Source: Caprella mutica (Eukaryota; Arthropoda; Malacostraca; Amphipoda; Caprellidae). From it: 64,000 nucleotides of DNA. Below the pieces are notes generated by a model. It worked only from the letters and a program-made list of their open reading frames with translations, was not told the DNA's origin and did no database searches. Location: assembly GCA_947561585.1 (NCBI GenBank), contig CANNZV010002470.1, forward strand, positions 1 through 64,000. Reading direction: 5' to 3'. Positions 47,853-58,785 of this stretch are shown here, in pieces. The position numbers and the translations under genes were made by a program. Within the stretch, counting starts at the first letter, position 1, and every line of letters begins with the position of its first letter.

Positions 47853-48811
47853 ATCAATTACCTCGAAAAATCTTTGAGGAAATCTAAAAGTATTCAATGT
47901 AATTATATTTCGAAATTGTTTTGAAATTCTAGTTATTTTGTGGCTAAAATTGTCTAATAAAGAATAAAACACAATAAATATTGACTGAAGTACTAAAATA
48001 TTATAAACAAATTAATTTCCACTACAAATATTTAATTAATTTAAACATAACAAAAAAATATTTTTTTAAATAGTTCACCGAATATGTTCGAAAAAATGAC
48101 CCAAATTTATATGTACGAATGTGGGTCATTATGATTTTTTTTCTTAAATTACCTAAAATGGTACGAAAAAATGTTAGAAATTCATATTCTGATGATTAAA
48201 AATTTTCTAAAATAATAAACTTGAATAATAATTGAAAAGGAGGATTAATATAATATATGATATTCATCAATAAAATTTTAAAATTTATATATTACATAAA
48301 TGTGTAATACGAAAATTAGTTTAGCATGTGTACCTGTATACTTTGTTTAACCTTTTTACTAGGGTTGTGACAATATGCCTTAAAATCATAGATCTTAAGA
48401 ATATCCTATCGATATACATAGGAAATGGTATCGAATACTATATACCGCTGGTGTAGAACCATTCAATACTCTTTAATTCTCTCCGTCTATGTCACAACCC
48501 TAATCATTATACTATTTCTATCAATTTTTCTATTTCTGTGCTCATTGAATTTTCTTTATTTTTGTAGATAACTCCATAGTAATTGAAAAATAACTGCGGC
48601 TATGTTGAAAACTTGAAAATAATAAATCATACCCACTGTGAAATTATTAAAAGGATTAAACCCTACAATAGATATTTTTATCATTTAATACTAAGAAATT
48701 ATAAAAAGGTGGAATTTTTTTAAATAAAAACGTTAAGAAAATTTAGAACCAAAAAAGAAGAGATGAAAAAAGTCAGCGGATAAAAAAATGACTTATTCAT
48801 TTTATCTATTG
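47853..48811. other. Very AT-rich intron 1 DNA around MITE copy 4
   Basis: No exon or further element recognised. Confidence 0.5.
48360..48502. mobile_element. MITE of the GGGTTGTGACA family, copy 4 (inverted, internally deleted)
   Basis: Ends as in other copies but about 35 bp of the right arm is missing before GTCACAACCCTA. Confidence 0.85.
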
Positions 48812-49062
48812 TGTACTGGTTATCATTTTCATATTTTTACAGTGGTTATCATTTTCATATTTTTACAGTGGTAATCATTTTCATATTTTTACAGTGGTTA
48901 TCATTTTCATATTTTTACAGTGGTAATCATTTTCATATTTTTACAGTGGTTATCATTTTCATATTTTTACAGCGGTTATAATTTTCATAGTTTTACAGTG
49001 GTTATCATTTTCACATTTTACAATGGTTATAATTTTTATACTCGAACAATGGTTATCATTTA
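48812..49062. repeat. Minisatellite, 26-bp unit, about 9 copies
   Basis: Core TGGTTATCATTTTCATATTT then TTACAG. The complement holds AAAATGATAACCA, the core of the array at 46633-47527. Right-hand copies are diverged. Confidence 0.95.
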
Positions 49063-49516
49063 TTCACAAAAAAACAGCAAATCTGTTTTAGAATCAGATT
49101 TCAAGATGAAAGACTCCTAGGCTTTTATTGTCAATGTAAAAACCTAATACCTATCTAGTATCCACTCATCTCGATGAACTCACCACTCCAATCACCAATC
49201 ATTACTCACCACCGTTCCCTTTAACCGCTACCTACCGCAGCGTTCAAATCTCCACCATGTCCGAAAATCAACCACGCTGTTCTTTCCAATTCAAAAACCC
49301 ACAAAAAATATAACTAAATGTCATAGCATTATTGAATAAATATTGACAGATAATTAGTACTCAATTCACAGTACATTAATTAGAGTACAGTACAGTATAT
49401 AATTAGTTAAATTAGATAATTAGAATGCAAATCATGAAATGGCACATTATACTATTGGTTCAATTTGCATAGGCACCTACATTTACATGAATAGATGTGT
49501 ATGTATATAAACTCAC
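49063..49516. other. Start of gene A intron 1
   Basis: Contains the GTGAGT donor at 49516-49511. CA-rich stretch at 49150-49270 with no clear exon. Confidence 0.6.
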
Positions 49517-49571
49517 CCAATGCCGTTATTATGGTCACAAACTGCAGGTAAATTCTTCTCAGGAGAAACAT
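49517..49571 (-). CDS. Gene A exon 1: start codon and signal peptide
   Basis: Translation is MFLLRRIYLQFVTIITAL plus the first base of a Gly codon. Two arginines followed by a hydrophobic stretch are typical of a signal peptide, so the product should enter the secretory pathway. The start lies in CAAAATG, the favoured arthropod start context. The exon ends in GCATTGG followed by GTGAGT (49516-49511), a near-ideal 5' splice site, leaving phase 1. Exon 2 begins in the matching phase, and the join reads ALG-ISQGQIFADS, a natural end of a signal peptide. The partner exon is about 38 kb away, so another intervening exon cannot be excluded; no other candidate with matching phase was recognised. Confidence 0.65.
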
Positions 49572-49643
49572 TTTGTAGTTACACTCGTGATGCTTTCGTG
49601 TGACGGCACTTTACACTAAAAACTTAGGTAGGTATCTGGCGCG

Positions 49644-49649
49644 AACTGA
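49644..49649 (-). promoter_or_regulatory. Candidate arthropod initiator (TCAGTT) for gene A
   Basis: On the minus strand TCAGTT matches the arthropod initiator consensus TCAKTY and would give a 5' UTR of about 76 nt ahead of the exon 1 ATG. No convincing TATA box or downstream promoter element was seen at the expected distances. This is a short motif with a high chance rate; position next to the start exon is the main support. Confidence 0.3.
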
Positions 49650-50689
49650 TCAGCTGACATACATGTGTTCGGAAGAAAAAGAAACGCCCGCTGTGCGGTA
49701 ATGAACCTACGTACCTAATTAGTAACAGTACCTATCTAGTCAAAAATTTAAAAGTTATATTTTTGTGATGCGTATTTAATAGAAATGCTTTAAAATCCTG
49801 AAATAAAATAAATATAATAACTGACGGTAAATGTTCGTCATTCATACATAGTCAGTTGGTTTGAATAGCCTAGCTAAGTAGGGTAAAAATATCTGCATTT
49901 AAGGAGTGCCAATTATCATAATCATATGCTCAACAATGTGTGCTTTCTATGCATTAAAAACTGCGTCTTGCATAATAATTAGCTGACAGATAAATATTCT
50001 ATTTATATATTTTACATCATGTAAATAAATATAGCAACACGTAGTGTGGCACAGCACGTTATGCCGCTGTTAGAGCAGCAGCGCCTCAACACCTCACAAC
50101 CTATCTCCGTAACGGCTGCGCTCTCACTGTTCAAATCTGACGACAATTGTGACAAACTGACAATGTCAAACCTTTTCACAGTGAATGATTTGTTATTTTC
50201 TATGAGACATACACACGTCTTTGTTTTGTAATTACATCTTTTCCAATCTATTTCTCTGCCATTAAGAAATAACCCATTGATTTCAGCATCCATTCTTCTT
50301 GCCACAACGTATTGTTCACTATTTCCACTCTAGTAAGTTTCTGTTTCGTTATGTTTCGATACTAGGTAGTCATTGTTGTTTATTTGCTACGACACTTTTC
50401 AAGGGTACCTATTTCAATAATTAATCGTGTGAAACAGGTAGCTACAATTTATCTGTCATATTTACCATAGGAAGTTTTCTTTTGAAATATGGAAAAATGA
50501 AATTGGGTAGGTAGGTACAGTCAAAGAAAAGAGTACATGTAATGATTGAAAAACAATTTACTAATTTCTAAAAAGAAACTTTAGTAATTGTAATGTTTAT
50601 AAATATTTTAAAATTGGAGTCTGCACGACGACAAATTGGAAAATAATAGAAAATTCGTAAACTATGATTTACGAAATTAGCATAATGCA
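49650..50689. other. Region upstream of gene A, putative promoter side
   Basis: 49680-49700 and 50040-50130 are locally GC-richer. An open minus-strand frame of 97 codons (50305-50012) has no recognised homology and was not accepted as a gene. No array within 1 kb of the start exon. Confidence 0.4.
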
Positions 50690-51352
50690 CTGATTCTTTT
50701 CTCTGATAGTACATCATCACAGTGATTCTTTTCTCTAATAGTACATCATCAAAGTGACTCTTTTCTCTGATAGTACATCATCACAGTGACTCTTTTCTCT
50801 GATAGTACATCATCACAGTGACTCTTTTCTCTAATAGTACATCATCACAGTGACTCTTTTCTCTGATAGTACATCATCACAGTGACTCTATTCTCTGATA
50901 GTACATCATCACAGTGACTCTTTTCTCTGATAGTACATCATCACAGTGACTCTTTTCTCTGGTAGTACATCATCACAGTGACTCTTTTCTCTGATAGTAC
51001 ATCATCACAGTGACTCTTTTCTCTGGTAGTACATCATCACAGTGACTCTTTTCTCTGATAGTACATCATCACAGTGACTCTTTTCTCTGATAGTACATCA
51101 TCACAGTGACTCTTTTCTCTGATAGTACATCATCACAGTGACTCTTTTCTCTGATAGTACATCATCACAGTGACTCTTTTCTCTGATAGTACATCATCAC
51201 AGTGACTCTTTTCTCTGATAGTACATCATCACAGTGACTCTTTTCTCTGATAGTACATCATCACAGTGACTCTTTTCTCTGATAGTACATCATCACAGTG
51301 ACTCTTTTCTCTGATAGTACATCATCACAGTGACTCTTTTCTCTGATAGTAC
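50690..51352. repeat. Minisatellite, 32-bp unit, about 21 copies (array I in inverted orientation)
   Basis: Unit core ACTCTTTTCTCTGATAGTAC then ATCATCACAGTG, the exact reverse complement of the unit at 1662-2136. Copies are very similar; the leftmost vary (GATTCTTTT, CTAATAGTAC). Confidence 0.98.
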
Positions 51353-52016
51353 ACATACATATAGTACCTATTCTAACGTGATGTACATATAGATTAATTG
51401 CCTACCTGGTAACCTTCACGGTAAGTAGTTCATTTGAAGTATCAACCTTATTACTTATCCTGTGATTTATATTGTATTAATTAGTAATATTGAGTAATAA
51501 ATGTGTCTATAATGTGTAAATGATGTCTAATTATCTAAATAAATTATAAGTTATTTCTAAGTAAGACGCTATTGCTACTTTATAAATGTTCTCCATTTTA
51601 TGATTTTTTTTATTGAAAGTAGAAGTATTACAAAATTTATGATGTTGGAAATTGCTCTTATGAATTATGATAATTATTAAATATTTTGACCACAATTCAT
51701 TAATAATAATATACAAAAATCAATTTGAAAAGCATTTATAAAACATATTGAATGTTTAATTTCCTTTTAATGAAATCATATCTAAATAATAAAATAAATT
51801 ACAATTTATTTTTCGTATAGTTTACCTCTTAACAAACAATCAAAAGTTCAGTACAAACTATTTCTCTTATTGAATTCGAAATGTCTTTTTCCTTAATTAT
51901 ACAGAACTATTTCAATAATTATTTACTAATGATTAAGAAGCTGAGAGAAATGCGTAATACGTATGTGCCACTTTTTTCTATCACGCGCTCTTCAGTCTTG
52001 CACGTGGTGAGTGATC
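51353..52016. other. Intergenic AT-rich DNA, no gene
   Basis: Nothing recognised. Confidence 0.5.
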
Positions 52017-52178
52017 TTAAAAATGATAACCATTGCGTCACACATAGCCGCTACATTATCTTAAAAATGATAACCATTGCGTCAAACTTAGCCGCCACAT
52101 TATCTTGAAATGATAACTATTGCGTCACACTTAGCCGCCACATTATTTTGAAAATGATAACTATTGCGTCACACTTAG
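52017..52178. repeat. Minisatellite, about 42-bp unit, 4 copies
   Basis: Each unit has AAAATGATAACCATTGCGTC (or TAACTATTG) then ACACTTAGCCGCCACATTAT. Shares AAAATGATAACCATTG with the 46633-47527 array. Confidence 0.94.
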
Positions 52179-53035
52179 CCTGTGCTTCATAAAAAAAATT
52201 AATGCACATCTAATGAACGAGCTTAAGTAAATTAGATTTAAATAGAAGTTAAATATACGTACATTTGTCAATCTTTCATCTCATGAATTTATGCAGTTAC
52301 GTATGAAATATTGTAAAATTTTAATATTTTAGGATATTTATTTTAGCTAATTTAATACATTACAATTTTTTTAGCATAATAAACATGTACTTAAACCTAT
52401 GCGTTATGTTCTATAAATAATGCAAGTGTGTAGTCAGTACATACCTATAGGTTAAAATAGTGAGAAAACTGTCACTTTAATTCACACAGGTAAACGTGTA
52501 TAATTAAGAGAAAGAATTGATACTTCCTACAGGTGAGAACTTATAAAACATTGTGTATGGCTGAAGATGCTCATGTATGTAGATAAGCTACTCCGTGCAG
52601 TATAGTCACTTACCAAACTAATTAGTACAACTTAATTTGCAATGGTAATTAAATATTAAAACTAAATTAATTATTATAGCATTTATTTGTATATTTATTG
52701 ACTCTAGGAATAAGGTTTGCCGAGTAAGATTATTTAAAAAAATATCTGTTTAATGTTAATTAAATCAACGTTTAAATAACTATTTAAATCTTATTGATAA
52801 ATTGTATTAACCCTTCATCATCAAAAACTATTTATTTAAATGCATTTTAAGTGAATAAATCATATCACAATAACTATAATGATTTGATTGAGTATTGCTT
52901 AAAACTTTGTTATTTTCATGTTAACAGTAAAAATAGAGCCTCTTGATTGGCTACAGCGTGTGACGTCACTACACACCATCGCCAATTAAAACTATGGAAT
53001 GCTACTGTACGTTTTTTATGTTAAATGATCATATA
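52179..53035. other. Intergenic DNA; small fragment of the SINE-like repeat at 52557-52615
   Basis: The fragment shares AAGCTACTCCGTG and AGTCACTTACC with the family. A GTGACGTCAC motif is at about 52969. Confidence 0.5.
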
Positions 53036-53615
53036 CACCTCTAAATAGAGGTGTAAGCCTCTAAATAGAGGTGTAAGCCTCTAAATAGAGGTGTAAGACT
53101 CTAAATAGAGGTGAAAGCCTCTAAATAGAGGTGTAAGCCTCTAAATAGAGGTGTAAGCCTCTAAATAGAGGTGTAAGCCTCTAAATAGAGGTGTAAGCCT
53201 CTAAATAGAGGTGTAAGCCTCTAAATAGAGGTGTAAGCCTCTAAATAGATATGTAAGCCTCTAAATAGAGGTGTAAGCCTCTAAATAGAGGTGTAAGCCT
53301 CTAAATAGAGGTGTAAGCCTCAAAATAGAGGTGTAAGCCTCTAAATAGAGGTGTTAGCCTCTAAATAGAGGTGTAAGCCTCTAAATAGAGGTGTAAGCCT
53401 CTAAATAGAGGTGTAAGCCTCTAAATAGAGGTGTATATGATTAGGTTAGTATTATCAGATGTTATTTAAAATCAGCGTTGAAGATATTTTTTGTTTCAAT
53501 AAGCTTTCGAATAGAAAGATTTTGTATTCGAAATCATATTGAAACCAAAAATATCTTCAAAGCTGAGTTTAAATATCCTCTGATAATACTAACACCTCTA
53601 TTTAGAGGTGTATAT
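53036..53615. mobile_element. MITE whose palindromic end has been tandemly amplified
   Basis: CACCTCTAAATAGAGGTGTA at the left recurs as the complement CACCTCTATTTAGAGGTGTA at 53592-53611, with TATA flanks. Between them 53450-53590 is an imperfect inverted repeat (TTAGTATTATCAGATG... / ...CTGATAATACTAA). The left end is repeated about 20 times. Confidence 0.8.
53037..53440. repeat. Minisatellite, 20-bp palindromic unit, about 20 copies
   Basis: Unit CCTCTAAATAGAGGTGTAAG; CCTCTAAATAGAGG is a near-perfect palindrome in every copy. Very few substitutions. Confidence 0.98.
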
Positions 53616-53619
53616 TATA

Positions 53620-54440
53620 GTGTGGGATATATATACCTTTGGTGAAAGCTAATGGAAGGAATATCACCTTAACAGTAGAGGTGAATAAGGACTATAAGGT
53701 AGAAGATATAGGAATATAAACAATATTCAGGATATTGTTAAAGATTGCATCTGTAAAAAGAACTCTACATCGTATAGGTGATTAATCATTTATTGTGTTC
53801 ACCTTTTCACTCTATGGATTGCATCTTACTATGTGCATAATTGCCATGGAAAATTAGATTTACGAAAAATTGTAAAAAAAATTATTTGCAGAAGTTGTAA
53901 AAATTCGATTTACAAAAATTGTAAAATTCGATTTACAAAAAAATTGCACGAGTGGGATTAAATAAATGCAAAAATTTGATTTAAAAAGATGTTAAATTTG
54001 AATTTTTTAAATAAATGCAAAATATGATTCTAAATAAATCAATTTTTGATAATAGATTTGAAAGAGTTCATCTACAAGATCTGTGATAATGGATTTGAAA
54101 AAAAAAACTATAACAGATTTAAAAAAATCCGCCGATTAGTACTTACAAACTCTACAACAAACAACATTCTCTACGTCTTAATCATGTCTTGCACGTAGAA
54201 ACTTCCGTAACTCTCCGTACATACGGTGGTAGAACTTACGTAACCATGACGGATGGTCAATTGTTCATCTCATCACGCGTATGTACGTAACTATCGCAAA
54301 GGGGCGTGGTGACTAAAGCGTAGAAATGAGGCCAATGCGCATGCGTGGGTTTGGAGATAAAACTAATTGGTTTGAGAAAAAATGTTAGGAACTAGATTAT
54401 GTGCACACGGTAGAGCGCATGCCTTTGCCGACGCTTTGAC
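53620..54440. other. Intergenic DNA with a GC-richer stretch at 54180-54360
   Basis: 54180-54360 holds ACGTAAC and CGCATGCG motifs but no recognised gene. The remainder is AT-rich. Confidence 0.45.
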
Positions 54441-55325
54441 CTGTTCTCTCCCAAAATCAAATAAACTGGATAATGACCGATCGTCCCACCAAGTTTCATG
54501 CAATATGGTTCAATAGTTTTTGAGTTGAGTTCTAAATGACCTTGACCTTTGACCCGATCGCTCCCAATTAATTAAGTAGGTGTTAAATTTCTGCTTCAAA
54601 ACCAAAGACCATATCGCTGACGTCAAAAGGAAATTCAATACAAGGGACTAGAAGAAGCAGTCAGAAAGGAAAGTGGCTCCATGAACAAAGTCACTTACCA
54701 CCGTCGGTGACGATGCTCCGATGCTCATGGATGCAGAAAAGCTACTCCATGAATGCAGTCACTTACCGAGGAATGTGACGAAACGGGACACAAGCACTGG
54801 TGGCTGCACTCACGGATGGAAGAGGAAAATGAAGAGGTGATAGTAAATGAAGCCTACGAGGCTACCTAATACAAAATTCTAAGACCTCGTAGTTGAAGAG
54901 CATAACCCTAGCGCTATCCTCTAAAACTGCAAGTAGCGTTAAAAAAATGATAAACATGGTAAAAATGAAAAAAGACAATCCATAATCCAAATTACAACAG
55001 TTCGGGACCGAAGGACGCCACCCCCTTCTCTTCCATTCACCACAGACAGCTTCAGGATAGAGACCATGGTGGCCGATTGCTCCCAAAATCTAACAAAATG
55101 ATTCCTGTATATTGATCTATCGTCCTACCAAGTTTCATGCAATATGGTTCAATAGTTTTTGAGTTATAAATGGCCATGACCTTGACCTTTGACCAGGTCG
55201 CTCCCAAAACTCTACCTAATGGTCACTGGACATTAAAAATCGTTTCACCAAATTTCAGGCGATTTGGTTGAGCACTTTTTCAGTTACGCAAATAACAAGA
55301 TGATAAATGAATAAATGACGGGTAA
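54440..55325. mobile_element. Composite of a TGACCTTTGACC repeat interrupted by a SINE-like copy
   Basis: CCAAGTTTCATGCAATATGG and TGACCTTGACCTTTGACC blocks occur at 54480-54560 and again at 55120-55200. Between them sits a SINE-like copy (54575-54950) ending GCAAGTAGCGTTAAAAAAAT and a single GATAAACATGGTAAAAA. The TGACCTTTGACC blocks resemble sequences I associate with 3' tails of non-LTR elements; class uncertain. Confidence 0.7.
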
Positions 55326-55499
55326 AATATGACTTTACGCAAATTTGCGAAGGTAATGAAAGATTAGGAACGGTGTAGTATACGAACACTCTCAGTAGTA
55401 GGAAAGTGGGTATTGCATAGGTATACAATTTCTAAAGATCAGATTGGCCCATGTCACATGTTAACACCCACTGTCCGACTACTAGGACGTTCCACGAAC

Positions 55500-55706
55500 T
55501 AGGGTAACTTCTTATTTATCGGTCAGATCCACATTTTCGGACATATAACAAAAAACGATATAATAATAATAATTTCACTAGGATTGGTTGAGTAAAAACA
55601 ACCAACCCGGGATGGTTGTTTTTACTCAACCTGAAATAATTTGTATACCGTTTTTCTTAAATGACCGAAAATGTGGACTGACCGATAATGAAGAACTTTT
55701 CCCTAG
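55500..55706. mobile_element. MITE of the GGGTAAGTT family, copy 4, with a 19-bp perfect central hairpin
   Basis: GGGTAACTTCTTATTTATCG left end and complementary right end. GGTTGAGTAAAAACAACCA (55586-55604) pairs perfectly with 55613-55631 across an 8-base loop. Confidence 0.86.
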
Positions 55707-56140
55707 TTAAATTAAATCGAATTACAAACATTATAAACCTATATAAACGACATATGATTTGCGCAATTTACCGATTTGCCCTTTCTCGAGAATGTGCAGC
55801 GCGTTTTTAAACCCCTAATACCTAGCGTGTACTAAATACCTTCATTAAATTTATTATGAAATTACGGGCCGTTATGTAGTTTGTTGTATCCGCTAATTTG
55901 TTGAAATGCACTTATATCAGTATTCAGTCTCATAGTAAATTATATGAAGGTATTAAAGCACACTGGGCATTTGGGGGATGAAAATGCGCAAAACAAATCG
56001 GTAAATTGCGCGGTACAAGTGCCTTTCTATACCCTAAAATGACATAATTTTAGTCGCAAGTTGAAGTAGGTATGGAAATTCGCGCACGGACATTTCGTCT
56101 TCGAATATCTTTATTTTGTATTATATTTATAATGTGTAGG
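55707..56140. other. Intergenic DNA, no gene
   Basis: CGCAATTTACCGATTTG appears at 55773 and inverted at 55995, suggesting an inverted-repeat element about 240 bp long. Confidence 0.5.
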
Positions 56141-58029
56141 TACAGCAAAACCTCGTAGTAGACCAGAGTTACGTTCCAAGTTTGTTTGGTCTAATAAGAA
56201 ACTCACTTTATTAGTTTCCTACTAGACAAAAATCGTTAAACTCACTTTATTAGTTTCCTACTAGACCAACATCGTTAAACTCACTTTATTAGTTTCCTAC
56301 TAGACCAACATCGTTAAACTCACTTTATTAGTTTCCTACTAGACCAAAATCGTTAAACTCACTTTATTAGTTTCCTACTAGACCAACATCGTTAAACTCA
56401 CTTTATTAGTTTCCTACTAGACCAACATCGTTAAACTCACTTTATTAGTTTCCTACTAGACAAAAATCGTTAAACTCACTTTATTAGTTTCCTACTAGAC
56501 CAACATCGTTAAACTCACTTTATTAGTTTCCTACTAGACCAACATCGTTAAACTCACTTTATTAGTTTCCTACTAGACCAACATCGTTAAACTCACTTTA
56601 TTAGTTTCCTACTAGACCAAAATCGTTAAACTCACTTTATTAGTTTCCTACTAGACCAAAATCGTTAAACTCACTTTATTAGTTTCCTACTAGACCAACA
56701 TCGTTAAACTCACTTTATTAGTTTCCTACTAGACCAACATCGTTAAACTCACTTTATTAGTTTCCTACTAGACCAACATCGTTAAACTCACTTTATTAGT
56801 TTCCTACTAGACCAAAATCGTTAAACTCACTTTATTAGTTTCCTACTAGACCAACATCGTTAAACTCACTTTATTAGTTTCCTACTAGACCAACATCGTT
56901 AAACTCACTTTATTAGTTTCCTACTAGACCAAAATCGTTAAACTCACTTTATTAGTTTCCTACTAGACCAACATCGTTAAACTCACTTTATTAGTTTCCT
57001 ACTAGACCAAAATCGTTAAACTCACTTTATTAGTTTCCTACTAGACCAACATCGTTAAACTCACTTTATTAGTTTCCTACTAGACCAACATCGTTAAACT
57101 CACTTTATTAGTTTCCTACTAGACCAACATCGTTAAACTCACTTTATTAGTTTCCTACTAGACAAAAATCGTTAAACTCACTTTATTAGTTTCCTACTAG
57201 ACCAACATCGTTAAACTCACTTTATTAGTTTCCTACTAGACCAACATCGTTAAACTCACTTTATTAGTTTCCTACTAGACCAAAATCGTTAAACTCACTT
57301 TATTAGTTTCCTACTAGACCAACATCGTTAAACTCACTTTATTAGTTTCCTACTAGACCAACATCGTTAAACTCACTTTATTAGTTTCCTACTAGACCAA
57401 AATCGTTAAACTCACTTTATTAGTTTCCTACTAGACCAACATCGTTAAACTCACTTTATTAGTTTCCTACTAGACCAAAATCGTTAAACTCACTTTATTA
57501 GTTTCCTACTAGACCAAAATCGTTTTCTCTATAAGTAAAGCGGTGACTTTAATATTTCGATAACTCTATTTGTTTATGATAACTTTAATGCCAAATTAAT
57601 GGTGACTAACATACCAATTTTGAAGGGAAACAAATTTAGAAACAGTATGAATATTTTGGCTTCAATTAAAATGAATATAGTATTTTTTCAATTAAAATAT
57701 CATTTTATGAAATTATAACAGTCTTCACTGTATCTAGTTTTCTATAACTTTTCACATCAATTTTTTTCAGCACAGACTCTACCATCAAATCTTAAACCAA
57801 TTATACCTTATGTTTTATCCTAAGAACAGCATAAATAAATATAATACATCATTCAAATTAGAGATTTATCTTTAAAAGAGTATTGCAATTATTACTCCTT
57901 GTAATATTTACACTAGAATAACTGTCAGGTGACAAAAACAGTGTTTTGTCTAGTGCGAGGTTTTTCCAGTACAGTTTCAAAAATTTCTTGGTCTAATAGG
58001 AGGTTTGTCTACTACGAGGTTTTGCTGTA
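56141..58029. mobile_element. Pogo/Tigger-like TIR element, 1.9 kb, mostly converted to a minisatellite
   Basis: Perfect 23-bp ends: TACAGCAAAACCTCGTAGTA at the left, its complement at the right, with TA at each border. CAGCAAAACCTCG-type ends and TA target suit pogo/Tigger-like elements. No transposase frame. The interior holds the 39-bp array 56187-57525 and about 500 bp of AT-rich sequence. Confidence 0.85.
56187..57525. repeat. Minisatellite, 39-bp unit, about 34 copies
   Basis: Core CACTTTATTAGTTTCCTACT then AGACCAACATCGTTAA. Main variation is ACCAACAT, ACCAAAAT or ACAAAAAT. The unit resembles the subterminal GGTCTAATAAGAAACTC of its host element. Confidence 0.98.
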
Positions 58030-58785
58030 TATATTTTGTATTATTTACATATATTCTGCAACATAGAAGTAGGAAACAACCTTTGTTGATGGTAAATAGA
58101 AATATATGGTCTTTGACTAAATTCTTATGGCATTCTTCTTCTCCTGTTGGCCGGCATCAGTAAATATTAATAATGAAAACTTTTTTAATGATATACAGGC
58201 AGGCTCCGCTTTTATTAAACAACAGTCTTATCAAATATGTATTAATTGCGAGGCATGTCTCGATGTTATTACAGTACATAAATTTAGAAAACGGAGACAT
58301 TTTTAGTGGTGTTTATTTCACGGTAACTACAATAATCATCAATATTATTTTTCAGATTAAGTTATTAGAAGCAATATTGGTTCAGAAATTCTTATTCTAT
58401 AGCAGAATATTTTTAAGTGACTATAAATTCAATTTATTATAGTGCGAAGTCTAATATGAAGGATTAATAAAATAAAATAATTAATGAAATAGTTGTTTTT
58501 ATTAATCGAATTTTTAAACACTTAAAATAGTTAAATCGCACAATAATATTTATTTCAAGTCCCACAAAAAAATAAGTAGCTACCTAGGGTAAGTTCCGAG
58601 TTATAGGTTGGTTCCACATTTTCGATCTAAGTAGAATCAATAAGTTATAATAATGATAAAGTGATATAATTAAAGTAGCTAGTAACTAAATTATTTAAAA
58701 TTGTTCATACACATGTGGTAATATCGTCAAATTAGAGTAACATTTTAATATGAAAAATAAAGAGTAAATATAGTGTCTTAAAGGG
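58030..58785. other. Intergenic DNA; half copy of the GGGTAAGTT MITE at 58586-58650
   Basis: An 89-codon plus-strand open frame at 58173-58442 has no recognised homology, and is AT-rich like its surroundings. Confidence 0.45.

Larger units (their letters stand above)
4104..49571 (-). other. Gene A, whole transcription unit (six coding exons): secreted DUF1397-like protein with long basic/Asn-rich C-terminal extension
   Basis: Six exons join on the minus strand: 49571-49517, 11470-11324, 10548-10369, 10054-9904, 7650-7536 and 6671-4104. Their lengths are 55, 147, 180, 151, 115 and 2568 nt, summing to 3216 nt, exactly 1072 codons including TAG. Every junction is GT-AG and the phases (1,1,1,2,0) keep one open frame throughout. 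Residues 1 to about 26 form a signal peptide. Residues about 30-235 hold the cysteines and the LC-x-RCLS, YIRHAPC, LCC-SFQEY and CGNETALFTK segments that I associate with insect DUF1397 / 27-kDa haemolymph glycoproteins. Residues about 240-480 are strongly basic, 663-876 are Asn-rich repeats, and 1042-1071 look like a GPI-type tail. The molecular function of the family is unknown. Exon structure is inferred from sequence alone; linkage of exon 1 across about 38 kb is the weakest part. Confidence 0.8.

Noticed and set aside
50012..50305. 97-codon minus-strand frame upstream of gene A
   Set aside because: No recognised homology, ends in low-complexity sequence, and no splice connection to exon 1 with a better start was found. 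Could be part of a promoter or a separate 5' exon.
58173..58442. 89-codon hydrophobic plus-strand frame
   Set aside because: AT-rich codons reading Ile/Leu/Phe are expected from composition; no promoter, splice or homology evidence.
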